Shown here: positions 26,276 to 34,899 of the stretch, in pieces
Numbering within the stretch: the stretch's first letter is position 1
Layout: each line of letters opens with the position of its first letter
NCBI RefSeq assembly: GCF_902459475.1
Contig: NZ_LR699114.1
Span: 372,001-436,000 of the forward strand
DNA: 64,000 bases
DNA from: Aquicella lusitana
Lineage (GTDB): Bacteria; Pseudomonadota; Gammaproteobacteria; DSM-16500
Direction: 5' to 3'
The notes under the pieces: generated by a model
What the model was told of the DNA's origin: nothing
Database searches by the model: none
What the model saw: only the letters and a program-made list of their open reading frames with translations
Translations under genes and position numbers: made by a program

Positions 26276-28749
26276 TTAATCTTTTTCAGCTGGCTCCAGA
26301 AGACCAGTCTATTTATTACCTAGGCCAGATTTTTGGCTATGTGGGAACTGTACTGCCAGTAAGTGATGATGTTCCTCTTATCCTGGGCGTCATGTTCAAG
26401 ACATTTAACTCGATTGTGCTGACAGTTGGCGCGCTCATTATTATTTATGTGACTGTCGTGGGTGTGATGAAGACGGCAGCAGAAGGTGAATTTTTGGGCA
26501 AGCAATGGAATTCAATATGGTTGCCAATCAGAATGGTTTTGGGGATTGCTGCGCTGGTTCCCTCAACAACTGGGTATTCTGCTATTCAGATTGTCATGAT
26601 GTGGGTTATTGTGCAAGGGATTGGTGCGGCTGATACGGTTTGGACGACTGTGTTGAAGTATGTCCAGGTCATGGGTTCGACAACCGCAACCGTACCCGTA
26701 GTTCCTTCGGGTGACTTGTCCGTTATGATGAAAACTCTGTTTCAAGGATTAACCTGTCAGGCAGCAGCGGCTTCTCATTCAAGTTTTACCGATAGTGAAG
26801 GTTCTTTTGTTGGCGGTTATTATTGTGCTCAAGTGGGAAGGAATGATCAATTTTGCACTTTAAGTGATGACCAGCTGCTAAATATTAAACGAGTCTCATC
26901 GTCGGGCAGAGTATCTGAAGCAGGCGGGACTTATCAGATGGGGCCAGGTGGTGCCTGTGGAACGGTGAGTTATTGTAATGCCAGTACGGATAGTAGTGTC
27001 GAGGGAGCTTCCTGTGCCGACACAACAACAGAATCAGGGCGGCTTAAATGCGAAGTGTGTAAAACTCAGCAAACTACTTTGCAGAATATCGTTACCGTCC
27101 TGGGCGGTTTAGCTAAAACATTTGTTGATGTGGATCTTTCCTACAGGCAATTCTATAAAGTTTTTGGCCCTCAAAGTTCGGTACCTGGCTTTGTCTCAGA
27201 TTATTGTGCTGCCAATAATATTTCGGCAGATGCCTGTTGCAGGGGCATCACTATCCAAATACCCGGTTTACCAGAAATCAGTACGCCCTGTAAAATTTCA
27301 CAACAGTATAATGCCGGCGATTATGCCAATGCCAATGAGGATACTGTTCGCACAATTTATTGGCCTTACGCTATATCGCCCTCGATTGAGGGAGCCAATT
27401 TTGTACGGATAAGTATCAGCAATTACACAACAGCCATTGGTACCATGATTTCCGACATGATTTCGGCGAGATTGGAGGATACGACACTATCGGATCCAGT
27501 ATTACTAGAATCCCAGCGATATGGCTGGATATTTGCCGGTGCTTATTACTACAACATTGCCAAACGTAATAACGAGAATCAGAGAAATGTGACACCGTCA
27601 CTTGTGGTCAGCACCAGTGATCCCACCACAAATCCAGCCAATATATTGAATCTTTATCGGAATAACTATCAAGCGGCCAAATATCTTGTTTCAAGCTCTT
27701 TTGGTTCGCTATCCGGAGCGGGTGCAGTATTACCGCCGCAGCTTAAGGGGCTTTCCGAGCTTTCAGACAGTATGAGTTCTTTTGGCTCAGATATCATGAC
27801 TTTCTTTATGCAGATGCTAACCGGTGGAGGACCCGGTGAAAAAGTTTCTAATCCTCTTGTTACACTTCAGAACCTGGGCTTCTGGCTGCTCATTATTGCA
27901 CAAATTGTGTTAGCCTTAGTGATCATTGTAATACCTACCTTGACTTTACTCGGGTATCTCTCTGTTTATGCGCTAGGTACGGGTTTTGATAATCCTATTG
28001 GGCCAACAGTCACAACGCTTTCTATTATCTTTACACCCATTTTCTCACTCTTTCTGGGTGCATTTTTCATGTTTGGCGCCTCTCTTGCCATCTATGTTCC
28101 TTTGATTCCGTATGTCATTTTTACCTTTGGTGCGTTTGGCTGGTTTATTGCTGTGATTGAAGCCATGGTCGCTGCACCGTTGGTAGCGCTAGGCTTGTTG
28201 ATTCCGGGCGGCCAACATGAATTACTGGGTAAAGCAGAACATGCCCTGATGCTGATCTTCAATATTTTCCTGCGGCCATCCTTAATGATTTTTGGCTTGA
28301 TTGCTGCGACCCTGTTGGCCATGGTCGGTGTCATGATGGTCAACGCCGGTTTCTTAGGTGTTGCAAGTGCTATTTATCAAAACCCGGGCCCTGTTGAAGT
28401 GATTCTTTTCCTGGCCGCTTATGTTTCCATCATTCTGTTGATTATCAATAAAAGCTATTCTCTCATTCATTTGATTCCAGACCGTGTACTGCGCTGGATT
28501 GGCGGACATGCGGAAGGGACGGGTATGGAAGAAGCAGGCCTTGGTGCAGCCGAGAAAGGCGTTGCTGGTGGAGCTGGCGGTGTGCAAGCGACTGGTAAGC
28601 AGGCTGCTGGTAAGGCAGATCAGGCTAAAGGCGAATGGATGAAAGAAGGTAAGAGACAGCAGGAAGAATACCAAGCCAAGAAGAAAGGGATGGCAGAGTC
28701 AGACAAAGGAGCCCAGTTGGGCGGAGGAAAGAAAGACGACAAGAAATAA
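26272..28749 (+). CDS. dotA: Dot/Icm polytopic membrane protein DotA
   Basis: The product has 825 residues, shorter than the Legionella protein (over 1000). N-terminal membrane segments (about 40-130) precede a cysteine-rich periplasmic loop (about 155-350), and a block of C-terminal membrane helices follows (about 540-740), the DotA/TraY layout. The tail is Lys/Gly/Gln-rich and low in complexity. The N-terminus (MINLFQLAPEDQSIYY) has no evident cleavable signal, unlike Legionella DotA. The ATGA overlap with icmV fixes the start. The many periplasmic cysteines suggest disulfide bonds. Confidence 0.95.
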   Translation: MINLFQLAPEDQSIYYLGQIFGYVGTVLPVSDDVPLILGVMFKTFNSIVLTVGALIIIYVTVVGVMKTAAEGEFLGKQWNSIWLPIRMVLGIAALVPSTTGYSAIQIVMMWVIVQGIGAADTVWTTVLKYVQVMGSTTATVPVVPSGDLSVMMKTLFQGLTCQAAAASHSSFTDSEGSFVGGYYCAQVGRNDQFCTLSDDQLLNIKRVSSSGRVSEAGGTYQMGPGGACGTVSYCNASTDSSVEGASCADTTTESGRLKCEVCKTQQTTLQNIVTVLGGLAKTFVDVDLSYRQFYKVFGPQSSVPGFVSDYCAANNISADACCRGITIQIPGLPEISTPCKISQQYNAGDYANANEDTVRTIYWPYAISPSIEGANFVRISISNYTTAIGTMISDMISARLEDTTLSDPVLLESQRYGWIFAGAYYYNIAKRNNENQRNVTPSLVVSTSDPTTNPANILNLYRNNYQAAKYLVSSSFGSLSGAGAVLPPQLKGLSELSDSMSSFGSDIMTFFMQMLTGGGPGEKVSNPLVTLQNLGFWLLIIAQIVLALVIIVIPTLTLLGYLSVYALGTGFDNPIGPTVTTLSIIFTPIFSLFLGAFFMFGASLAIYVPLIPYVIFTFGAFGWFIAVIEAMVAAPLVALGLLIPGGQHELLGKAEHALMLIFNIFLRPSLMIFGLIAATLLAMVGVMMVNAGFLGVASAIYQNPGPVEVILFLAAYVSIILLIINKSYSLIHLIPDRVLRWIGGHAEGTGMEEAGLGAAEKGVAGGAGGVQATGKQAAGKADQAKGEWMKEGKRQQEEYQAKKKGMAESDKGAQLGGGKKDDKK

Positions 28750-29070
28750 AAAAGTTTACGCTTGAGTGTTACTTCAAAAAAATAAAAAATTATAAAATGA
28801 TTAAGCTTAAACCAGTAATTTATATCGGACAACAAACAAAATGGACACACTTCACAATGCTGTCACCCTGATCACAATGCTGTCATCCTGAGCGAAGCGA
28901 AGGATCTCCTTTTGTACATCGGGAAATCCTTCGAGCAAAAAAACGCTCTCAGGATGACAGCATTATCGAGCATTTTGTAAAATGGCCAAAATCCAGTTTA
29001 TGAAATTTATTACAATGCTTCCCAACAATCAGCGCCGAAAACCCTGGATTGCTTCGCTGCAAGATGAATA
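28750..29070. other. Gene-free stretch between convergent dotA and dotB, containing a repeat
   Basis: No coding frame is supported. The stretch holds an R1 element (28881-28996) that may double as a terminator for both operons. The remainder is AT-rich and featureless. Confidence 0.7.
28881..28996. repeat. R1 MITE-like palindrome, copy D
   Basis: The left inner arm TGTCATCCTGAGCG...GAAGGATCTCC begins at 28881. The right side has a diverged arm (GAAATCCTTCGAGC, CTCTCAGGATGACAG). The right outer end AAAATGGCCAAAATCCAG finishes at 28996, with one change from copies A and C. The left outer end is not recognisable. Confidence 0.7.
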
Positions 29071-30210
29071 TTAAATCGCCCCCGTATCTTTCTCTTCCCG
29101 TTTAGCCTGCTCAGCTACGAGGCGGTACTGCCGTTCGGAGATGATACCTGCATTAAGCTTCTCATGCGCATCTGCTTCCATGGTGCGCCCATATTCTCTG
29201 ACGAGTTTGCGTACAACATTAGTGATATTGAGAATATCGGTTTCCAGCAGAATATCTCTGATTTTTTCATCAAAAACGAGGTATTCGCGTAACGCAACAC
29301 GCTTGCCTTCTACAGTGGGCACGAGGCGTTGTGAAATAACAAGGCGCACTGTTTCAATAATATCAATCGTTCGACCCTGTCGTTCATCCGGCGGGAAGGT
29401 GATCACCAGACGACGAATGGTTTCAGCGACGCCATTACTGTGCAGGGTAGTATAAACCGGATGACCTGTCATGGCGGCTTCCATGACCGCACTGATCGTT
29501 TCCGGATCACGCGCTTCACCCACGAGAATCAAACGGGGTTTACGCCGTAATGCATTACGCACGCCAGCCGCGAAGCTCGGCAAATGACGCGGGATTTCAG
29601 ACTGGCTAACGACACTCGATACTTTTTCCACATTATCGAAAACAAATTCAATGGGCGCTTCATAGGTCAGCACCTTACGGTTGCTCTCCGCGTTTTCCGT
29701 AATGTCACGGATAATGGCGGCAAGCAGGGTACTCTTACCTGAGCCGGTTGCCCCAGTGACATAGACAACACCCTGCTCGGGAGCAATCGCATCGAGCACG
29801 GTTTGAGACAGGTTCATGCTTTCGAGTGTAGGCGGATCGGTAGGAATGGTACGTGCTGTAATTTGTATGCCATCGTGGCCTTCGACCATGCAGCCGGTCC
29901 CATTGATACGAAAGCGGTAACGTTCCGTTCGGCTGGGTCGTATTTCATAATGCGTATCGATATCTTTGCCCGACATGATAATGGTTGTTGCATTAGGACC
30001 ATACATGGCATTAATGACTTCGCCCACTTCTGTGTTTGACAAACGCCTGCGAGTGACTTTTTTTAACTTTCCATATACCTCAGCGATGATGGGCTCACCT
30101 GTTTGAAAGGTGATATCCGAGGCGCCCAGTTTGACGCAATGAATGAGAATCTCATTGGCTGCTTCAATGGATAAACGGATAGGTTCTTGAGGAAAGAGAA
30201 ATTCAGTCAT
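29071..30210 (-). CDS. dotB: Dot/Icm secretion ATPase DotB
   Basis: The product has 379 residues. The PilT/VirB11-like ATPase has Walker A in VTGATGSGKSTLLA (about 150-163), an Asp box, Walker B within RLILVGEARDPET and the His box in GHPVYTTLHSNG. DotB forms the hexameric cytoplasmic ATPase at the base of the Dot/Icm channel. Its start overlaps the dotC stop by 8 bases; order dotD-dotC-dotB is standard. Confidence 0.97.
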   Translation of the reverse strand: MTEFLFPQEPIRLSIEAANEILIHCVKLGASDITFQTGEPIIAEVYGKLKKVTRRRLSNTEVGEVINAMYGPNATTIIMSGKDIDTHYEIRPSRTERYRFRINGTGCMVEGHDGIQITARTIPTDPPTLESMNLSQTVLDAIAPEQGVVYVTGATGSGKSTLLAAIIRDITENAESNRKVLTYEAPIEFVFDNVEKVSSVVSQSEIPRHLPSFAAGVRNALRRKPRLILVGEARDPETISAVMEAAMTGHPVYTTLHSNGVAETIRRLVITFPPDERQGRTIDIIETVRLVISQRLVPTVEGKRVALREYLVFDEKIRDILLETDILNITNVVRKLVREYGRTMEADAHEKLNAGIISERQYRLVAEQAKREEKDTGAI

Positions 30211-31024
30211 TTTGTTTCACCACAACGGCTTTCCAGCCTTTACTGTTTGTTTGAAGTTGAGGCAGCTCAACGATACGTAGCACCTGATCATTGATGCGCA
30301 TATCATTGCCATCTCCTGTGACGCCCAATTCTGTTCTTGCCACGAAAGGCGGGCTGATTTTTCTTTCTTGCAGTAGACGACGGTATAATACCATGCCGCG
30401 AAAATCCCGCTTCAGGCGCGCCAGATTCTGTTGAAAAATACTATAAGCCTGCTCAATGCCTTTTTCCCAGCCAACGCGAATGCCTTTTCGCCAGATGGCT
30501 TGTTCCTCCGGTGTTCTGGGCAGGAGGGTTTTGTCCGGCAATTGCGGCTTGTCGTATGAAAGCCAGAGATACTCACGCCAGTTAGGTGCTGTTGTGGCAA
30601 ATCGGGCTTGCTGCACGATCTTGTATGTTCTGTCTGAAACACGAATGGTATTGGGATCCGCCAGGTTAAGGGTAAATTGGCCCTCTTCCAGCACAGGAGG
30701 AAGAACACCGTGACTTAGCATCATGGCATTAAAATTGTAAATGGTTTCCAAGTACTTGCTATCTTTTTCCATCCGCTTGTCAATCTGCTGGGAAGCCCAT
30801 GCTAATCCTGCCTGGGCGCCAATGCTCATGGAAGAGTCGTGCAAGGATTTTGCCCTGAGCTGGCTGAGATCCGTTTTATGGGTAGAGCGTGATCGGGCTT
30901 GCACGCGTACCCCTTCAAGCTGTGAAAGGTTGGTGGTATCAATATCATCCAGATTTTGCTGATGTTGACCGCATCCAGTCAGCAGAAGAAAGATAAGGCC
31001 GGTAAGAGCATACTTCTTAATCAT
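30203..31024 (-). CDS. dotC: Dot/Icm outer-membrane lipoprotein DotC
   Basis: The product has 273 residues. The signal peptide ends in lipobox LLTGC (Cys near residue 18). The mature part contains SIGAQAGLAWASQQIDKRM, FNAMMLSHGVLPPVLEEGQ and GWEKGIEQAYSIFQQNLARLKRDFRGM, matching DotC. DotC, DotD and DotH form the outer-membrane core complex; the two lipoproteins place DotH in the outer membrane. The gene lies 18 bases after dotD. Confidence 0.95.
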   Translation of the reverse strand: MIKKYALTGLIFLLLTGCGQHQQNLDDIDTTNLSQLEGVRVQARSRSTHKTDLSQLRAKSLHDSSMSIGAQAGLAWASQQIDKRMEKDSKYLETIYNFNAMMLSHGVLPPVLEEGQFTLNLADPNTIRVSDRTYKIVQQARFATTAPNWREYLWLSYDKPQLPDKTLLPRTPEEQAIWRKGIRVGWEKGIEQAYSIFQQNLARLKRDFRGMVLYRRLLQERKISPPFVARTELGVTGDGNDMRINDQVLRIVELPQLQTNSKGWKAVVVKQND

Positions 31025-31042
31025 ATGGGCGATAGGTCCAGA

Positions 31043-31516
31043 TTAATTTTTTGCATAACGCAATTCAATTACACGGCTTTCAGGAAAAACAGTAACGGTT
31101 GCACGCCGTCCTGCCTGATAACCAACATCCCTTAATATGTCGCCTAGCATCGCATTTTTTGCATAGACGGTGACAATGACCGGTATGGCTGGCGGCGTTC
31201 CTAACACTCTGACGCGATAATCAGAGGCACGCGCGATTTGGCGAATCAGGGGCTCAATGGGGCCTGACCAATCAACAGTAGTAAGACCCGCCATGCCATA
31301 ACTGGCAGGGTTGGGCGGTGGCGCAAGCGGCGGCAGCGGATGGGCAGCCTGTGCAGTTTCCGCTAGGTCAACCATCGAGCGGCTTACTGAATAGGAAGCC
31401 TCAGCTAGCGAAGCTTCGGTATTCGAGACATTGTAGCTCTGCTGGGGTTTGGGGGTGGCACATGCGTACAACAAAAGAGAGAAAAAACTGATAAGCGCGA
31501 TCTTTTTATCGTTCAT
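31043..31516 (-). CDS. dotD: Dot/Icm outer-membrane lipoprotein DotD
   Basis: The product has 157 residues from ATG 31516, chosen because MNDKKIALISFFSLLLYAC is a complete lipoprotein signal (Cys near residue 19) and GAGGG lies 12 bases upstream. The longer frame to 31654 adds a non-signal extension. The mature part has a Pro-rich linker (PLPPLAPPPNP) and a secretin N0-like domain (about 85-155; DWSGPIEPLIRQIARASDYRVRVLG), as known for DotD. First gene of dotD-dotC-dotB, divergent from icmT-icmS. Confidence 0.92.
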   Translation of the reverse strand: MNDKKIALISFFSLLLYACATPKPQQSYNVSNTEASLAEASYSVSRSMVDLAETAQAAHPLPPLAPPPNPASYGMAGLTTVDWSGPIEPLIRQIARASDYRVRVLGTPPAIPVIVTVYAKNAMLGDILRDVGYQAGRRATVTVFPESRVIELRYAKN

Positions 31517-31734
31517 ATTTGATAATGTCCCTCTATTTCGCATTGCATCCAATGACATATAACGAACATGGTATAACGGCAGGTAAGAAATTTGAATATT
31601 TTTCTTAGTTTCACAGGTCTTACAGTTAATTGTTTGGTTAATCGCGTCACACACCCTTGTTGCAGAAACCGCAAGATAGCATTCAGCGGCTTCTTTAGTT
31701 AAAATTGATTAATAAGGGACAAAGGGATAAAGCA

Positions 31735-31977
31735 ATGGCGCATTGGCGTGATTCCGCAAGAAATGTCAGATTCTTCTTTATTGATTTTAGAGCAACCTTT
31801 CCTTTGCTTATCCTTATTTTCCATATTCGCTTGTGGACATTTATTTTTGCTATTGTAGCCACTTTGTTTTTTACCTTGCTTGACCGGTATGGATTTACAC
31901 CGATCGTATTTTTGCGCTGGCTGCGGTCCTATGTAGCCGGCCCTCGCAAGATCGCTCACCCGTGGTGGAGAAACTAA
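31735..31977 (+). CDS. icmT: Dot/Icm inner-membrane protein IcmT
   Basis: The product has 80 residues from ATG 31735, chosen because AAGGGATAA precedes it and IcmT proteins begin MAHWRDSARNVRFF-like; the frame extends further up to 31705. One or two hydrophobic segments (FPLLILIFHIRLWTFIFAIVATLFFTLL) precede a C-terminus ending GPRKIAHPWWRN. IcmT is a short inner-membrane component implicated in pore formation and egress. icmS follows 9 bases later. Confidence 0.92.
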   Translation: MAHWRDSARNVRFFFIDFRATFPLLILIFHIRLWTFIFAIVATLFFTLLDRYGFTPIVFLRWLRSYVAGPRKIAHPWWRN

Positions 31978-31986
31978 GAATAGATT

Positions 31987-32334
31987 ATGGCAACGCCCGA
32001 TATTTCACAGCAGATGATCAAAATTGCCCGTCTCATGAATACGCAATTCACGTTGAATGGCCGTCCCATGACGATGGAAGAAGTTTTTGCGCCCACAGGA
32101 TTGCTGCCAGGTATAGCACGTCGCGCAGATCAATTATCTTCGCTCTGTCTGGGTTATGGAATAGGCGTGACCTTTGAAGAAGCAGAGGGTTCAGTATTAG
32201 GCGTAAAAGTAATTTTTGACGACATCACACCGAATGTACTGAGGCTGCTCTGCCTGATGGATGTACTGAATGAACTGACCAAAGGCACACCGCGCGGTGA
32301 ACCGACTGCATTGGACCAGCTGATGTATGATTAA
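31987..32334 (+). CDS. icmS: Dot/Icm chaperone IcmS
   Basis: The product has 115 residues. The TGLLPGIARRADQLSSLCLGYGIGVTFEEAEGS block and the C-terminal TPNVLRLLCLMDVLNEL...LDQLMYD closely match IcmS (114 residues in Legionella). IcmS is an acidic cytoplasmic chaperone that pairs with IcmW and LvgA to recruit effectors. It follows icmT, as in other members of the order. Confidence 0.96.
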   Translation: MATPDISQQMIKIARLMNTQFTLNGRPMTMEEVFAPTGLLPGIARRADQLSSLCLGYGIGVTFEEAEGSVLGVKVIFDDITPNVLRLLCLMDVLNELTKGTPRGEPTALDQLMYD

Positions 32335-32448
32335 GCGGAATGCGGGATAAGAGAAAAATTGACACTGCCAGGACTGTGCAACGAACGCCTCGTTTTGCGT
32401 GTTTTTTACTTCTAGATAACGCAAATAGTTTATGTGATGAAGCTTAAG

Positions 32449-32464
32449 ATTCTCTTAAGAGAAT
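32449..32464. terminator. Palindrome downstream of icmTS, possible terminator
   Basis: A perfect 16-base palindrome ATTCTCTTAAGAGAAT is followed by AAATATTTTTGATTTTTTT. It has no loop unless the centre opens, so it is a weak terminator candidate about 115 bases after icmS. Confidence 0.35.
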
Positions 32465-32559
32465 AAATATTTTTGATTTTTTTCAAGTAACTATTTTCTG
32501 CTATGGCATGTGTTCGATTAACTCGTTCGCTCTGAGTGCCTCAAGCATCAAGTAAAAAT

Positions 32560-33576
32560 TCAAGCGCTGAGCTCGCTTTTCTCTGCCCGGGACAGTAGCT
32601 GATCCACTGCGTCTTTTGCACTGATTTTTTCCTGCAAAATCTGCCACACCGTTTCGCAGATAGGCATGTCAACATTGTGGCGCTCCGCCAGCAGAACAAC
32701 CAGCTCGGCATTCCGTTTGCCTTCTACCACCTGGCCAATTTCATGTTCCGCTTCTTGGACGTTGCGGCCTTTGCCGATGGCAAGTCCCAGGCGACGATTA
32801 CGGGACAAGTTGTCTGTGCAAGTCAGAATGAGGTCTCCCATGCCAGATAAGCCAATAAACGTTTCCAGCTTGCCGCCAAGCGCGATGCCGAGCCGCATGA
32901 TCTCCGCCAATCCACGCGTGATCAGGGCGCTGCGGGCATTGGCGCCGAGCTCCATTCCATCAGAAATGCCTGTCGCAATGGCAATGACATTTTTTACCAC
33001 GCCACCCACTTCCACACCGACCACATCATCGCTGGGATAGATGCGGAAAATAGAACTGTTAAAACGCTGGGTCAAGTCGCTCAGCAGTATTTTATTGCGG
33101 CTCGCAATCACAACCGCAGCCGGTAAGCCGGCTGCTACTTCGCGTGCAAAGGAGGGCCCTGAAAGAACGGCAAAAGGCCGGTCCTTTTCAAGAATTTCCT
33201 CCGTTACTTCGCTCAGCAGTTGTCCTGTGTCCTCATCCAGTCCTTTTGACGCGCAGGTAATTCTTATCCGGTCATGAATAAGCGGCTTCAGCATGATCAG
33301 GGTTTCACGAAAGCCCACGGAAGGAACGGCAATGATGACGTCGTCAATATCTTTGATGGCATCAGCCAGATTAGCTGTTGGCTGAATAGTATCCGGAAAT
33401 TGAAAACCGGGCAGGTAACGGCTGTTTGCCCGCTCTGCCAGCATGGCAGCAACTTCGGGAATTTCCACGCTCCATAGCCGCACGGTTTGCCCGCGCCTTG
33501 CAAGGTACAACGCTAACGCTGTGCCCCAGGAGCCGGCGCCAAGAATGGTGACAGGTTTAAATTGCTGACCTTCCAT
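32560..33576 (-). CDS. gpsA: NAD(P)-dependent glycerol-3-phosphate dehydrogenase
   Basis: The product has 338 residues from ATG 33576; AGAAGGAAA lies 8 bases upstream and the protein then starts next to its nucleotide fold, ILGAGSWGTALA. Other markers are ITCASKGLDEDTG, the GPSFAREVAAGLPAAVVIAS block with the catalytic region, and GNARSALITRGLAEIMRLG. It reduces dihydroxyacetone phosphate to glycerol-3-phosphate for phospholipid synthesis. It closes the operon rhodanese-grxC-secB-gpsA, the enteric yibN-grxC-secB-gpsA order. Confidence 0.97.
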   Translation of the reverse strand: MEGQQFKPVTILGAGSWGTALALYLARRGQTVRLWSVEIPEVAAMLAERANSRYLPGFQFPDTIQPTANLADAIKDIDDVIIAVPSVGFRETLIMLKPLIHDRIRITCASKGLDEDTGQLLSEVTEEILEKDRPFAVLSGPSFAREVAAGLPAAVVIASRNKILLSDLTQRFNSSIFRIYPSDDVVGVEVGGVVKNVIAIATGISDGMELGANARSALITRGLAEIMRLGIALGGKLETFIGLSGMGDLILTCTDNLSRNRRLGLAIGKGRNVQEAEHEIGQVVEGKRNAELVVLLAERHNVDMPICETVWQILQEKISAKDAVDQLLSRAEKSELSA

Positions 33577-33592
33577 GTGGATTTCCTTCTTG

Positions 33593-34081
33593 CTAGTTGG
33601 CTTTTTGCGCCCCGCCGCCATTACCTTCCTGGCCCTGTTTTTCCATGTGTTGAGCATATAAGGCATCAAAATTGACAGGGGCTAAAATCAATTGCGGGAA
33701 ACCGCCTCGTACAACCACGTCAGAAATCACTTCGCGTGCGTAAGGAAAAAGAATATTTGGACAGAAGCTGCCGAGCATCTGGTGTAATTGTTCGCTGGGA
33801 AATCCGTTGATCATGAAAACACCTGCCTGATGAACTTCAACCAGAAAAGCTGTTTTTTTGCTGGTGGTCACTGTCGCGGTGATGGATAACACCACTTCAT
33901 GCAGATTATCCTGGAGGCGGTTGCTTTTGGTCTCCAGGTTTAAGGCAACTTCAGGTTTCCATTCTTCAACGAAAGTATGGGGGGTGTTAGGCGCTTCAAA
34001 TGAAATGTCTTTGACAAAAATGCGCTGGATTTCAAATTGTGGAGCGTTAGCTTGATTAGCTTGGTTTGGTTGCTGTTGCAT
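33593..34081 (-). CDS. secB: Protein-export chaperone SecB
   Basis: The product has 162 residues. Typical SecB blocks are [26 protein letters not shown]-like ([12 protein letters not shown]), the [13 protein letters not shown] strand and [40 protein letters not shown]. SecB holds preproteins unfolded and hands them to SecA. A Gln/Asn-rich N-terminus is normal. It lies 16 bases before gpsA. Confidence 0.97.
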   Translation of the reverse strand: MQQQPNQANQANAPQFEIQRIFVKDISFEAPNTPHTFVEEWKPEVALNLETKSNRLQDNLHEVVLSITATVTTSKKTAFLVEVHQAGVFMINGFPSEQLHQMLGSFCPNILFPYAREVISDVVVRGGFPQLILAPVNFDALYAQHMEKQGQEGNGGGAQKAN

Positions 34082-34099
34082 GATAAGAGCCCTTTCTGA

Positions 34100-34354
34100 T
34101 TATGTTTTTAACAATCCTTCCAGGTTACCGGATTTTGCCAGTGCAGCAAGATCATCGTAACCGCCAATAGGTTGATCATTGATAAAGATCTGCGGGACAG
34201 TGCGCCGATTGCTGAGTCTCAGCATTTCATCGCGCTTACTTTCATCCAGATCAATGCGTATTTCTTCAAAAGTAATATTGCGCGCGGACAGCAGGTTTTT
34301 TGCCATGACGCAATAAGGGCAGTTTTCTTTGGTGTAGACCACAACTTTAGCCAT
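34100..34354 (-). CDS. grxC: Glutaredoxin 3
   Basis: The product has 84 residues with the dithiol active site CPYC (about 11-14), TVPQIFINDQPIGGYDDL (cis-Pro and glutathione-binding region) and KSGNLEGLL at the end, as in GrxC. It reduces protein disulfides with glutathione, whose synthesis genes gshA-gshB lie elsewhere in the window. The upstream rhodanese gene ends 2 bases before it. Confidence 0.96.
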   Translation of the reverse strand: MAKVVVYTKENCPYCVMAKNLLSARNITFEEIRIDLDESKRDEMLRLSNRRTVPQIFINDQPIGGYDDLAALAKSGNLEGLLKT

Positions 34355-34356
34355 TT

Positions 34357-34779
34357 TTACTCCTTGACCACGGGCATGTCTGCTGAATCCCAGGCGCGCA
34401 TTCCGCCTGTCAATGAATAGGCATTATAACCCTGTTTTTGTAATAACGCGGCTACTTTTTGCGACTCTACGCCCGCACCGCATACGACAATAATGGGCTT
34501 GGCCCTGAATTTTTCGACTTTTTTAGGCGTTTCCAGGATTTCCTGCGCCGGAAGCGAAACCGCCCCGACAATATGGCCCTTACGGTAAAGGTCATTGGCG
34601 CGGACATCGATGACGACAGCGTTCTCACGGTTAATCAGCTGTGTTGCTTGCGATGGCGTTAAACTCAATGCTTTTTGCCGTGCACGAATAAACTCAATCA
34701 CGACGATTAAGACAAAAATAATGAGAGCTGAAAGGCTCAATACAGGATGATTCGAGATGAATGTCATTATTTCTTGCAT
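34357..34779 (-). CDS. Membrane-anchored rhodanese (YibN-like)
   Basis: The product has 140 residues. One N-terminal transmembrane helix (about 13-32) precedes a single rhodanese domain (about 45-138) with VVIDVRANDLYRKGHIVGAVSLP and the active-site loop VVCGAGVES containing the catalytic Cys. It starts MQEIMTFI like enteric YibN. Rhodaneses carry persulfide sulfur. First gene of the secB operon. Confidence 0.93.
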   Translation of the reverse strand: MQEIMTFISNHPVLSLSALIIFVLIVVIEFIRARQKALSLTPSQATQLINRENAVVIDVRANDLYRKGHIVGAVSLPAQEILETPKKVEKFRAKPIIVVCGAGVESQKVAALLQKQGYNAYSLTGGMRAWDSADMPVVKE

Positions 34780-34899
34780 GCTAGTACCTTTATGATGATT
34801 AGGTGGCTTACTCTATAGCGCATTAGCTTTTGGGGCAATATTAGGTGATTTTGCCTGACAAGACCACCCCTTTTATCCATCACACCCGGGAGATACATG

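Noticed and set aside
31698..31720. PmrA-type box (TTAA...TT...TTAA) upstream of icmT
   Set aside because: The spacing between the TTAA elements is 10 rather than 11 bases and the flanking C/T bases do not fit; chance in AT-rich DNA cannot be excluded.
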